A stretch of 64,000 bases of DNA, from contig NZ_QJRG01000033.1 in NCBI RefSeq assembly GCF_004025535.1, forward strand, positions 496,001-560,000, given 5' to 3'. Below the pieces are notes generated by a model, which searched no databases, was not told where the DNA came from, and worked only from the letters and a program-made list of their open reading frames with translations. This document shows positions 1-8,572 of this stretch, in pieces (position 1 is the first letter of the stretch; each line of letters begins with the position of its first letter). Origin of the DNA: Pseudomonas alkylphenolica. Lineage in GTDB: Bacteria > Pseudomonadota > Gammaproteobacteria > Pseudomonadales > Pseudomonadaceae. The translations under genes and the position numbers were made by a program.

Positions 1-17
1 TGTCAGGAGCAGCACCC

Positions 18-467
18 ATGGCCTATTGGCTGATGAAGTCCGAGCCGGACGAACTTTCGATCAAGGATCTGGCCCGCTTGAAAGAAGCGCGCTGGGACGG
101 GGTTCGCAACTATCAGGCCCGTAATTTCCTGCGCGACATGGCCGTGGGCGACGAGTTTTTCTTCTACCACTCCAGCTGCCCCGAGCCTGGCATAGCGGGG
201 ATCGCGCGCATCAGCGCCGCAGCCTACCCGGACCCGACGGCACTCGACCCGCAAAGCCACTACTTCGACGCAAAGGCCAACGAAGTAAAGAATCCCTGGA
301 GCGCCGTGGATGTCGCCCATGTCGAAACGTTCAGCAAGGTCCTCAGCCTCGGCTACCTGAAACAGCAGGCCAACCTGGCTGAATTGCCGCTGGTACAAAA
401 AGGCAGTCGCCTCTCGGTAATGCCGGTTACGGCGGAACAATGGGCGGCAATCCTCGCCTTGCGTTAA
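18..467 (+). CDS. EVE domain-containing protein
   Basis: 149-residue protein that is essentially one EVE domain, a PUA-like fold thought to bind modified bases in nucleic acid. The N-terminus YWLMKSEP, the following WDGVRNYQARN block and the central FFYHSSC strand are the family signatures, and the length is normal for a stand-alone EVE protein. An AGGAG ribosome site at 5-9 precedes the ATG by eight bases. The biological substrate in Pseudomonas is not established. Cytoplasmic; no signal peptide or membrane segment. Confidence 0.9.
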   Translation: MAYWLMKSEPDELSIKDLARLKEARWDGVRNYQARNFLRDMAVGDEFFFYHSSCPEPGIAGIARISAAAYPDPTALDPQSHYFDAKANEVKNPWSAVDVAHVETFSKVLSLGYLKQQANLAELPLVQKGSRLSVMPVTAEQWAAILALR

Positions 468-517
468 AGCAAGCTACGATTACCCCTCGTTTGACCAGAA
501 TCAAAGCACCAGGGTCG

Positions 518-529
518 GTGACACGTCAC
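518..529. promoter_or_regulatory. short palindrome upstream of efflux operon
   Basis: GTGAC-AC-GTCAC, a perfect inverted repeat with 5-bp arms, lies 33 bp before the HlyD-like start. The related E. coli YbhGFSR operon is controlled by the TetR-type repressor CecR, so an operator here is plausible, but the arms are short and could be chance. Confidence 0.25.
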
Positions 530-561
530 ACTTTGACGCGAATGCAGCAGGATGCAGAGAG

Positions 562-1521
562 ATGAGCCAACATACCCCGAAAATATTCGCCAGCGCCTTG
601 ATCGCTTTACTCCTGGCTGCCGGCGGCCTGGGCTACTGGAAGTCCCTGCACGATCGTTTGCCTGAAGGCCTGAGCATGGGCAACGGGCGACTCGAGTCCA
701 CCGAAGTGCAGATTGCCAGCAAGGTTCCCGGGCGCCTCGCCGAAGTATTGGTCGATGAAGGTGACAAGGTCCGGCAGGGCCAGTTACTTGCGCGTATCGA
801 TACCCGCACCCTTGAAGCCCAGCGCAGCCAGGCCGAAGCTGAAGTACTGCGCGCGCAGGAAAACTACGCAGCCGCCGAGGCCAACGTGCAACTGCGCCAG
901 AGCGAACTGCTGCTGGCCAGCCAGGAGCTCAAGCGCGTACGCGAGATCTTCCAGCGCAAATACGCCAGCCAGCAGCTGCTCGACCAGCAGCAGGCGCGAT
1001 TCGACACCGCCAACGCCGCCGTGACTGCATCGCGCGCGCAGCTGGCAGCGATCAAGGCCGCCATCGGTGCCGCCGAGGCCCAGGTGGCGCAACTGACCAG
1101 CGAAATCGACGACAGCAGCTTGCGGGCGCCCATCGACGGCATCATCCAGCTGCGCCTTGCCGAACCGGGCGAGGTGCTGGGCGCCGGAGGGCGGGTACTG
1201 ACGCTGATTGACCCGAATGATCAGTACATGAACCTGTACCTGCCCGCCTCGACCACCGGCCGCCTGACCGTTGGTGACCAGGCACGGATAGTGCTCGACG
1301 CCCTGCCGGAAAAAGCCCTGCCGGCGAAAATCGCTTTCGTTGCCGCCAAGGCGCAATTCACCCCGAAACAGGTCGAGACCCGTGACGAGCGGCAAAAACT
1401 GGTGTTCCGCGTCAAGCTGCGCCTGACCGAGCCCAGTGCCGTGCCACAAGCCAAGCCCGGCATGCCCGGCGCCGGTTATGTCAGGACGGCTGAAGTGGAC
1501 TGGCCGGCCAATCTGCAATGA
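562..1521 (+). CDS. HlyD-family periplasmic adaptor subunit (YbhG-like)
   Basis: 319-residue membrane fusion protein linking an inner-membrane ABC exporter to the outer membrane. A hydrophobic anchor lies at about residues 8-27. The first lipoyl half-motif follows (VPGRLAEVLVDEGDKVRQGQ, about 53-72), then a long Ala/Gln/Glu-rich coiled-coil hairpin (about 80-180) and the second lipoyl half (LRAPIDGII, about 189). It is the first gene of a three-gene unit: its last four bases overlap the ATPase start (ATGA), which indicates translational coupling. Substrate unknown; related E. coli systems export drugs and cations. Confidence 0.88.
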   Translation: MSQHTPKIFASALIALLLAAGGLGYWKSLHDRLPEGLSMGNGRLESTEVQIASKVPGRLAEVLVDEGDKVRQGQLLARIDTRTLEAQRSQAEAEVLRAQENYAAAEANVQLRQSELLLASQELKRVREIFQRKYASQQLLDQQQARFDTANAAVTASRAQLAAIKAAIGAAEAQVAQLTSEIDDSSLRAPIDGIIQLRLAEPGEVLGAGGRVLTLIDPNDQYMNLYLPASTTGRLTVGDQARIVLDALPEKALPAKIAFVAAKAQFTPKQVETRDERQKLVFRVKLRLTEPSAVPQAKPGMPGAGYVRTAEVDWPANLQ

Positions 1522-4241
1522 ACACGCTGGCGCTGCAGGCCGAGGCCCTCAGCCATCGCTATGGTGACTTGACGGCCCTGCACGACATTGCCTTCAGCCT
1601 GCCTGCCGGAACCCGCTGCGGCCTGATCGGCCCGGACGGCGCCGGCAAGTCCAGCCTGCTCGGCCTGATTGCCGGGGTGAAGAAACTGCAGGCCGGCGAA
1701 CTTCAGGTGCTCGGTGGCTCGATCCGGAAACGTCGCCATCGCAACAGCCTGTACCCGCGCATCGCGTTCATGCCCCAGGGCCTGGGCAACAATCTCTATC
1801 CGGAACTGTCGATCAGCGAAAACATCCGCTTTTTCGCCACCCTGTTCGGGCTGGGTTCGGCCGAGTGCGAGCAGCGCATGCATAACCTGTTGCTGGCCAC
1901 CGACCTGGCGCGCTTCGCCGAACGGCCGGCCGGCAAGCTGTCGGGCGGCATGAAGCAGAAGCTCGGGTTGTGCTGTGCACTGATCCACGAACCCGACCTG
2001 CTGATTCTCGACGAGCCGACGACAGGCGTAGACCCGCTGTCGCGCCGGCGCTTCTGGGAGCTGGTCGAGCAGGTTCGCCAGGAGCGACCGCAACTGACCC
2101 TGCTGGTGGCCACCGCCTACATGGAGGAAGCCGAGCAGTTCGAACACTGCCTGATGCTTGATCGCGGCAAGCTGATTGCCTCGGGCCTGAGCCAGACGCT
2201 GGCCAGCGCCACGCCTAGCGGCAAACTTGACGATGCCTTCACCCACTTTCAAGGTGACAGCGGCCACGACCCGCAGCCGCTGCTGATTCCACCGCGCCCG
2301 GCCGGCGACACCACAATTGCCATCGAAGCCCATAAACTAACCTTGCGCTTCGGTGATTTCACCGCCGTGAACAAGGTCAGCTTTGCCATCGGTCGTGGCG
2401 AGATTTTCGGCTTCCTCGGCTCCAACGGCTGCGGCAAGACCACCACCATGAAAGTGCTCACCGGCCTGATGCCGGCCAGCGAAGGCAGCGCCACCCTGCT
2501 CGGCCGCCCGGTGGATGCCAAGGACCTGGCCACGCGCAAGCGGGTCGGCTTCATGTCACAGAGCTTCTCGCTGTATGGCGAGCTCAGCGTGCGCCAGAAC
2601 CTTGAACTGCATGCACGCCTGTTCGACCTGCCGAAGGCCGAGAGTGCGCCGCGTATCGCCGAACTGATCGAACGTTTCGACCTCGGCGAAATTGCCGACC
2701 AGCAGTCTGGCGCCCTGCCCCTGGGCCTGCGCCAGCGTCTGTCGCTGGCGGTCGCGGTCCTGCACCGGCCCGAAGTGCTGATTCTCGACGAACCCACCTC
2801 TGGGGTCGATCCAGCGGCACGGGATGATTTCTGGCGCTTGCTGATCGAGTTGTCGCGGGAACAGGGCGTGACCATCTTCTTGTCCACCCACTTCATGAAC
2901 GAAGCCCTGCGCTGCGACCGTATTTCCCTGATGCATGCGGGCAAGGTATTGGCTTGCGACACGCCCGCAGCCCTGCAGCAACAGTTCGCTGGTGACACGC
3001 TCGAGGACGCTTTCGTTTCCTGTCTGGAGCAGGCCCAGGGCGCGAGTGACGCCCCGCAAGCCAGCGCCCAGCTGGGCTCCCCGGCTGATACAACGCCTCA
3101 CGCAATGCGGCACGGCTTCAGCCTCAAGCGCCTGTTCGCCGTGGCCACCCGTGAAGGCAAAGAGCTTATGCGCGACAAGGTTCGAATGGCCTTCGCGTTG
3201 CTGGGCGCGATGTTCATGATGGTGATCTTCGGCTTCGGTATCTCGCTGGATGTGGAGAACCTCGCATTCGCCGTCTACGACCAGGACCAGAGCCCGCAAA
3301 GCCGCGCCTACCTGGAAGCGTTTCGCGGCTCACGCTACTTTGCCGAACAGCCCCCCATTAAAGATGCAGCGCAATTGCACAAGCGCCTGCAACGCTCGGA
3401 AATCAAACTCGCCCTGGAAATCCCTCCGGGCTTTGGCCGCGACCTGCACGCAGGGCGCCAGCCGGTGGTGGCGGCCTGGCTGGACGGCGGCATGCCGTTT
3501 CGCGCCGAAACCAGCCGCAACTACGTAGAAGCGGTGCACCAGGCCAACCTTGAGCAACTGGCCGCACTGAGCAGCAGGGCATTGGCCGGGCAGTCCCCGG
3601 TGCGCCTGGAAACACGCTTTCGCTACAACCAGGACGTGGTCAGCGTCAACGCCATAGGCCCCGGCGTCATGGCGCTGATCCTCGCGTTCATCCCGGCCAT
3701 GCTCACTGCCCTGGGGATTGTTCGCGAGAAAGAACTGGGCTCGATCACCAACTTCTATGCGACGCCGCTGACCCGCCTTGAGTTTTTGCTCGGCAAGCAG
3801 GCGCCGTACCTGGCGATCAGCCTGGTCAACCTGGCGTTGCTGGTAGCCATGAACCGCTGGCTGTTCGGCGTACCGTTCAAGGGCAGCGCCCTGGCGCTGG
3901 CCTGCGGTGGCCTGCTGTACCTGCTGGCAACCACCAGCCTGGGCCTGCTGATATCCGCGTTCACCCGCACCCAGATCGCCGCCATCCTTGGCACCATGAT
4001 CATCACCAGCCTGCCCACCATCCAGTTTTCCGGGCTGATCGTGCCGCGCTCGTCGCTCGACGGTTCGGCAGCGCTGATGGGCCAGTTGTTCCCTGCCGGC
4101 TATTTTCTCGACATCGCCGTCGGCACCTTCACCAAGGCGTTGAGCCTGCGTGAACTGTGGCCGCAATGCCTGGCGCTGCTGGGCTTTTTCGTCGGTTTCA
4201 CCGGCCTGAGCCTGGCCATGCTGAAGAAGCAGGAGGTCTGA
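1518..4241 (+). CDS. ABC exporter with two ATPase domains fused to an ABC-2 permease (RbbA/YbhF-YbhS type)
   Basis: 907-residue fusion. The first nucleotide-binding domain has Walker A GPDGAGKSS, signature LSGGMKQ and Walker B LLILDEPTTGVDP. The second has Walker A GSNGCGKTT, a divergent signature LPLGLRQ typical of the YbhF-like second half, and Walker B VLILDEPTSGVDP. From about residue 530 it continues into an ABC-2 permease with one N-terminal helix, a large periplasmic loop and five further helices. In E. coli Ybh these are separate proteins; in RbbA/YhiH they are fused as here. It overlaps the next gene by one base (TGATG). Works with the adaptor upstream and the permease downstream. 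Confidence 0.9.
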   Translation: MNTLALQAEALSHRYGDLTALHDIAFSLPAGTRCGLIGPDGAGKSSLLGLIAGVKKLQAGELQVLGGSIRKRRHRNSLYPRIAFMPQGLGNNLYPELSISENIRFFATLFGLGSAECEQRMHNLLLATDLARFAERPAGKLSGGMKQKLGLCCALIHEPDLLILDEPTTGVDPLSRRRFWELVEQVRQERPQLTLLVATAYMEEAEQFEHCLMLDRGKLIASGLSQTLASATPSGKLDDAFTHFQGDSGHDPQPLLIPPRPAGDTTIAIEAHKLTLRFGDFTAVNKVSFAIGRGEIFGFLGSNGCGKTTTMKVLTGLMPASEGSATLLGRPVDAKDLATRKRVGFMSQSFSLYGELSVRQNLELHARLFDLPKAESAPRIAELIERFDLGEIADQQSGALPLGLRQRLSLAVAVLHRPEVLILDEPTSGVDPAARDDFWRLLIELSREQGVTIFLSTHFMNEALRCDRISLMHAGKVLACDTPAALQQQFAGDTLEDAFVSCLEQAQGASDAPQASAQLGSPADTTPHAMRHGFSLKRLFAVATREGKELMRDKVRMAFALLGAMFMMVIFGFGISLDVENLAFAVYDQDQSPQSRAYLEAFRGSRYFAEQPPIKDAAQLHKRLQRSEIKLALEIPPGFGRDLHAGRQPVVAAWLDGGMPFRAETSRNYVEAVHQANLEQLAALSSRALAGQSPVRLETRFRYNQDVVSVNAIGPGVMALILAFIPAMLTALGIVREKELGSITNFYATPLTRLEFLLGKQAPYLAISLVNLALLVAMNRWLFGVPFKGSALALACGGLLYLLATTSLGLLISAFTRTQIAAILGTMIITSLPTIQFSGLIVPRSSLDGSAALMGQLFPAGYFLDIAVGTFTKALSLRELWPQCLALLGFFVGFTGLSLAMLKKQEV

Positions 4242-5359
4242 TGCATCGCTTGGCACACACCCTGCGCCTGGGCCTGAAAGAGCTGACCAGCCTGCGCCAC
4301 GACAGCGTCCTGCTGCTGTTTTTGCTCTACGCATTCAGCGTGGCGATCTACATGCCGGCGGCCGGCTCGATCATTGGCGTACACAACGCCAGTGTTGCTG
4401 TGATCGACGAAGACCATAGCCAACTGTCGCGCAAAATGACCGAGGCCCTGCAGCCCCCCGAATTCCAGGCGGCGGCGCCGCTGGCCTATGACCAGCTGGA
4501 CACGGCCATGGACAGCGGCCTGTACACTTTCGTGATCAACGTACCGGTCAACTTCCAGAGTGACCTGCTGGCGGGCCGCTCACCGGAACTGCAGATCAAT
4601 GTCGATGCCACGGCCATGAGCCAGGCATTCATGGGCGCCGGCTACATTGGCCGGATCTTCGAACGGGAACTGCTCGAGTACGCCAACCAGGGTTCGGCGG
4701 CAGCCAGCAGCCCGGCGCTGATCAGCCCAAGGGCACTGTTCAACCCGAACCTTGAGGGTGGCTGGTTCCTGGCGGTGATCCAGATCGTCAACAACATCAC
4801 CATCCTCGCCATTGTGCTCACCGGCACCGCGCTGTTGCGCGAGCGCGAGCACGGCACCCTGGATCACTTGCTGGTGCTGCCGCTGACAGCCCTGGAGATC
4901 ATGCTGGCCAAGATCGGCAGCAACGCGCTGGTGGTCGTGCTGTGCACCTGGGTGTCGCTGGAGGTGGTGGTCAAGGGGGCACTGGGCGTGCCGCTGGCGG
5001 GTTCGCTGGGGCTGTTCCTGGCGGTGACTGCGCTCTACCTGTTTGCCAGCACGGCGCTGGGGATCTTCCTCGCCACCTTGGCGCGCTCGACCCCGCAATT
5101 CGGGCTGCTGGCGATTCCGGTGATCATCCCGATGCTCCTGCTGTCGGGCGGCAGTACCCCGCTGGACAGCATGCCGCAGTGGCTGCAGTGGGTGATGCAG
5201 CTTTCACCTTCCACTCACTTCGTCAGCCTCAGTGCCGCGATCCTGTTTCGCGATGCCGGCCTGACGGTGGTCTGGCCCGATGTACTGGCGCTGGCCACCA
5301 TCGGCCTGGTGTTTTTCGGCATTGCCCTGGGCCGCTTCCGCCGCAGCCTGACGTCCTGA
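4241..5359 (+). CDS. ABC-2 permease (YbhR/YhhJ-like)
   Basis: 372-residue inner-membrane permease completing the exporter. The start is the ATG in the TGATG overlap with the fused ATPase gene, preceded by GGAGG inside that gene; an upstream in-frame start would run deep into the previous gene and is rejected. It has an N-terminal helix (LLLFLLYAFSVAIYM), a periplasmic loop of about 140 residues, then five or six helices including LTGTALLREREHGTLDHLLV, the usual ABC-2 amphipathic element. Last gene of the operon; only four bases separate it from the convergent FliL-like gene. Confidence 0.9.
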   Translation: MHRLAHTLRLGLKELTSLRHDSVLLLFLLYAFSVAIYMPAAGSIIGVHNASVAVIDEDHSQLSRKMTEALQPPEFQAAAPLAYDQLDTAMDSGLYTFVINVPVNFQSDLLAGRSPELQINVDATAMSQAFMGAGYIGRIFERELLEYANQGSAAASSPALISPRALFNPNLEGGWFLAVIQIVNNITILAIVLTGTALLREREHGTLDHLLVLPLTALEIMLAKIGSNALVVVLCTWVSLEVVVKGALGVPLAGSLGLFLAVTALYLFASTALGIFLATLARSTPQFGLLAIPVIIPMLLLSGGSTPLDSMPQWLQWVMQLSPSTHFVSLSAAILFRDAGLTVVWPDVLALATIGLVFFGIALGRFRRSLTS

Positions 5360-5363
5360 CGCG

Positions 5364-5768
5364 TTACTGAACGATCAGGTTATTGAAGAGCAGGTCATCC
5401 ACCAGCGGCTTGCCTTCTTCGTGCTCAAGCACCTGCTGCACCTGCTTCAGGGCTTCCTGGCGCAGCTTTTCCTTGGCCTCGACGTTGCTCATGTTGTCCA
5501 CACCTTGCTGGGTGAACAACGCCACCAGTTGGTTGCGGATCAACGGCTCGTGATGCTTGACCGCCGCCGCAGCCGCATCGCTGTTGACCCGAAGGGCCAC
5601 ATCGGCCTTGTACACACGCAGTTTCGGACCACTGTCCAGAGCATAGTTGCCCACAAACGGCGGGCTCAGGGAAACGTAAGATACCTTCGGCTCCCCTTCC
5701 TTGGCTTCTTCGGCGATCGCCGCCATCGGCAGCATCAGGGCCAGTACCATCAAGATCCACGCTTTCAC
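5364..5768 (-). CDS. FliL-like secreted protein
   Basis: 134 residues from a GTG start at 5768 that has AGGAG eight bases upstream; the longer upstream reading lacks such a site. An apparent signal peptide (WILMVLALMLPMAAIA, then EE) precedes a FliL-like domain: YVSLSPPFVGNY, an ALRV strand, then HHEPLIRNQLVALFTQQ and a helical C-terminus. Genuine FliL is membrane-anchored and encoded with flagellar genes. This copy looks cleaved or only weakly anchored and has no flagellar neighbours, so its role is uncertain. It converges on the ABC exporter operon. Confidence 0.75.
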   Translation of the reverse strand: MKAWILMVLALMLPMAAIAEEAKEGEPKVSYVSLSPPFVGNYALDSGPKLRVYKADVALRVNSDAAAAAVKHHEPLIRNQLVALFTQQGVDNMSNVEAKEKLRQEALKQVQQVLEHEEGKPLVDDLLFNNLIVQ

Positions 5769-5924
5769 GAATTCGCTCCTCAAACTGTTGGCGCCAGCAT
5801 ACCCAGCGCACCGGTCAAACCCAAGCCCAGGCTTATGCCGGCCTATCAGGGCGGGCCATGCTCGTTGACCCGACGTGTGCCCCACCTACACTTATCGGCC
5901 ACTACGCGCAAAGGAATAGCCCCG

Positions 5925-6902
5925 ATGAAAGCTGTGTTGTGCAAAGCACTGGGCCCGGCCCGGAATCTGGTACTGGAAGAGGTCGATAGCCCGGTACCGA
6001 AGAAAAACGAGATTCTCCTCGAGGTGCATGCGGCCGGGGTGAATTTCCCCGACACCCTGATCATCGAAGGCAAATACCAGTTCCAGCCGCCACTGCCGTT
6101 CTCGCCCGGTGGCGAAGCTGCCGGCATCGTGCGCGCGGTGGGCGAAAAGGTCACCACACTCAAGGTCGGCGACCGCGTCATGGCCCTCACCGGCTGGGGC
6201 AGCTTTGCCGAACAAGTGGCCGTACCGGCCTATAACGCTATACCGATTCCACCACAGATGGACTTTTCCAGTGCTGCGGCCTTCGGCATGACCTACGGCA
6301 CCTCGATGCACGCCCTGCAGCAACGTGGGCAGCTCAAGGCCGGTGAAACCCTGTTGGTGCTCGGCGCCTCGGGCGGCGTCGGCCTGGCTGCCGTAGAAAT
6401 CGGCAAGGCCATGGGTGCACGGGTGATTGCCGCAGCCAGCAGCGCCGAGAAACTCGCCGTAGCCAAGGCCGCCGGTGCCGACGAACTGATCAACTACAGC
6501 GAGCACAGCCTCAAGGACGAGATCAAACGCCTGACGGGGGGCAACGGCGCCGACGTTATCTACGACCCGGTGGGCGGCGACCTGTTCGATCAGGCGGTAC
6601 GCGGCATTGCCTGGAACGGCCGTCTGCTGGTAGTCGGTTTTGCCAGTGGGCGCATCCCCGAGCTGCCGGTCAACCTGGCGCTGCTCAAAGGCGCGGCGGT
6701 ACTCGGGGTGTTCTGGGGGGCTTTTGCCCAGCGCCAGCCCGCCGACAACGCGGCGAACTTCCAGCAGCTGTTTACCTGGTACGCCGAAGGCAAGCTCAAA
6801 CCACTGGTATCGCAGACCTTTGAACTGGCGCAAGCCGGCGCTGCCATCGACGTACTAGGGCAGCGCAAGGCCGTGGGCAAGCTGGTGGTGACGATGCGCT
6901 GA
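5925..6902 (+). CDS. NADPH:quinone oxidoreductase family protein (zinc-independent MDR)
   Basis: 325-residue medium-chain dehydrogenase/reductase. The N-terminal GroES-like half contains VHAAGVNFPDTLIIEGKYQ and SPGGEAAGIV. The Rossmann half carries the NADPH loop LVLGASGGVGLAAVEIGKAMG (around residues 143-163). The zinc-ligand cysteines of alcohol dehydrogenases are absent, which fits the quinone reductase branch. Start is ATG 5925 with AAGGAA about ten bases upstream. Single gene, cytoplasmic; the exact substrate cannot be told from sequence. Confidence 0.88.
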   Translation: MKAVLCKALGPARNLVLEEVDSPVPKKNEILLEVHAAGVNFPDTLIIEGKYQFQPPLPFSPGGEAAGIVRAVGEKVTTLKVGDRVMALTGWGSFAEQVAVPAYNAIPIPPQMDFSSAAAFGMTYGTSMHALQQRGQLKAGETLLVLGASGGVGLAAVEIGKAMGARVIAAASSAEKLAVAKAAGADELINYSEHSLKDEIKRLTGGNGADVIYDPVGGDLFDQAVRGIAWNGRLLVVGFASGRIPELPVNLALLKGAAVLGVFWGAFAQRQPADNAANFQQLFTWYAEGKLKPLVSQTFELAQAGAAIDVLGQRKAVGKLVVTMR

Positions 6903-6911
6903 GCAACCGGC

Positions 6912-7553
6912 TCAGCGCTTCTGAACCAGGCGCTCGCGCAGGGACGCGGGCCAGATGTCGACAAAGTCCAGGCCCGGGTAGGCCTGGCAGCGCTCGATGA
7001 TGTTTGGCAACGCGTCCATGAAGGCGGTGGAACTGGCCCGCGACTGCTTGTAGCTGGTGACGCCGTCTTCGGAAGCAGGCGAGATCATTCGTACCGACAG
7101 TAACGTGGTCTTCATGTCGTCCAGCGAACGGGCAGGATCGTCTTTGCGGTACAGCGCCACTTCATCGTTGAACTGGCTGCAGGTCATGACAATCAACCCG
7201 GCCCGTTCATAGATATCCCACCAGGCTTTCTTGTCGTTGAGGCGGAACTTGAGTTCGTTGACTACCTCGACTTTCGCCGGGTTCTCGTCCGACACCGTCC
7301 AGGGCTTGAAACGCCATTGCCGTACGGCCTGCAGTGCGGCATCGGCAAACGCTGGCTCACTGCCTTGGATCACGTGAATGTCACTCACCGAACCGTCGGC
7401 GTTCACCTCAAAACGGACTCTGACCGAGCCGGTGATGGCCGACTTGCGCAGCGCTTCCGGGTAAACGGGAATGGTCTTTTCGACCCACTCCAGCTTGATA
7501 TCGGCCTGGGCAGTACTTGCCCCCAACAACAACAGCGCAGCGAACCACTTCAT
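6912..7553 (-). CDS. TonB C-terminal-domain protein with signal peptide
   Basis: 213-residue exported protein. A short signal peptide (WFAALLLLGASTAQA) is followed directly by a TonB C-terminal fold at about residues 20-105: VYPEALRKSAITGSVRVRFE, DGSVSDIHVIQGSEPAFADA and VRQWRFKPW are family signatures. There is no cytoplasmic helix with a Ser/His anchor and no proline-rich spacer, so it is not a normal energy-transducing TonB. About 100 further residues with several Cys (TCSQF, ERCQAYPG) form an extra C-terminal region I do not recognise. A Fur-box-like palindrome lies 67-85 bp upstream, suggesting iron-responsive expression. Confidence 0.8.
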   Translation of the reverse strand: MKWFAALLLLGASTAQADIKLEWVEKTIPVYPEALRKSAITGSVRVRFEVNADGSVSDIHVIQGSEPAFADAALQAVRQWRFKPWTVSDENPAKVEVVNELKFRLNDKKAWWDIYERAGLIVMTCSQFNDEVALYRKDDPARSLDDMKTTLLSVRMISPASEDGVTSYKQSRASSTAFMDALPNIIERCQAYPGLDFVDIWPASLRERLVQKR

Positions 7554-7619
7554 CCTTGATCCTTGCCAAACCTGCCATCTAGAGCGCGCGATGATAGCGC
7601 TCCGGAGCGACGCCTACCA

Positions 7620-7638
7620 AATAACAATTATCATTATT
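7620..7638 (-). promoter_or_regulatory. Fur box candidate
   Basis: On the minus strand this 19-mer (aataatgataattgttatt) matches 15 of 19 positions of the classical Fur box GATAATGATAATCATTATC; the plus strand matches 14 of 19. It lies between the TonB-like start (7553) and the end of chaC (7650), an AT-rich island in GC-rich DNA. It would repress the TonB-like gene in iron-replete cells. Confidence 0.65.
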
Positions 7639-7647
7639 GTTACAGCG

Positions 7648-8298
7648 TCAGACCTTCCCCTGGAAATGGCAACGGCGAAAGCGCGCTTCGAGGTTTCGAT
7701 CAGGCATGGCATGACTGCGCAGGGCATTGAGTGTCTGCTCGACGTAATCACGGGTACTGCCGTAGCGCCCCTTGGCATTGGCGAATATCTGGCTGAGCAG
7801 ATCATCCGGCAGGTTACCGGCATAACACGGCAGGTGCCGTTCCAGTACGAAGCCCAGTGCCTGAACCTTGCTGCCATCGTCGAGGCGACAGGTCAGCCAG
7901 TGCGGCCGATAGGCCGGATACGGCATCTCACGCTGCCACAGAGCCAACAACGAGTCTTCCAGGGATTCGTCCGGCAGGCGATAGGCAAAGCCGCCGCACG
8001 AGCCGCCGCGGTCGAGGCCGAATACCAGGCCCGGGCATTCCGGCGTACCACGGTGCTCATGGGACCAGAGGTACAGACCACGATGATAACCATGCACTTT
8101 GGCGCGCTGACGCTCGGCGGCATTGCACTCTGGCCGCCAGATCAGCGAGCCGTAGGCAAACAACCAGACCGGCCCGCCCTGATGCAGGGACATGGTGTGT
8201 TGAACCGAAAGTTTAAGTTGCTCATGGGACAGTTGTTGTCCGAAGTCGAGCAACGGAGGATATGCCACATTCAAAGATGCAGATTCAATCGCCGACAT
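7648..8298 (-). CDS. chaC: gamma-glutamylcyclotransferase ChaC
   Basis: 216 residues from ATG 8298; an in-frame GTG at 8340 would add 14 residues, and neither start has a strong ribosome site. ChaC cleaves glutathione to 5-oxoproline and Cys-Gly. The substrate-binding YGSLIW motif (VWLFAYGSLIWRPE), the HRGLYLWSHEHRGTPECPGL block and the catalytic-Glu region of the cyclotransferase fold are visible. Cytoplasmic, apparently monocistronic; its 3' end lies just beside the Fur-box-like sequence. Confidence 0.88.
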   Translation of the reverse strand: MSAIESASLNVAYPPLLDFGQQLSHEQLKLSVQHTMSLHQGGPVWLFAYGSLIWRPECNAAERQRAKVHGYHRGLYLWSHEHRGTPECPGLVFGLDRGGSCGGFAYRLPDESLEDSLLALWQREMPYPAYRPHWLTCRLDDGSKVQALGFVLERHLPCYAGNLPDDLLSQIFANAKGRYGSTRDYVEQTLNALRSHAMPDRNLEARFRRCHFQGKV

Positions 8299-8539
8299 AG
8301 CTGCCGCCAGAATTCCTCGTGAACTACTGAAGTGAGTCACTGTAAACGAATACGTTATCCGTGTACTTACCGTACGGCAGATAGCATATTGAACACAAGC
8401 CTCACCTCACCCGGAAGCGCCATGCAACAAGGGCTGGCGCTAACCACCGGTGTTATTTCAAGTGTAGCGAAAGTTATTTGCGCTGCTCGCAATAATAATT
8501 GCCTTATGCCCGGCAAGAACAACAGTGGTTATTTAACCC

Positions 8540-8560
8540 GGCACGCTATTGCAGCGTGCC
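8540..8560 (-). terminator. stem-loop terminator after the reductase gene
   Basis: Perfect 8-bp stem GGCACGCT / AGCGTGCC with a 5-base loop, 12 bp beyond the stop of the minus-strand ferredoxin reductase gene. The T-run is weak, so termination strength is uncertain. Confidence 0.5.
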
Positions 8561-8572
8561 TTATTCCGTCAT

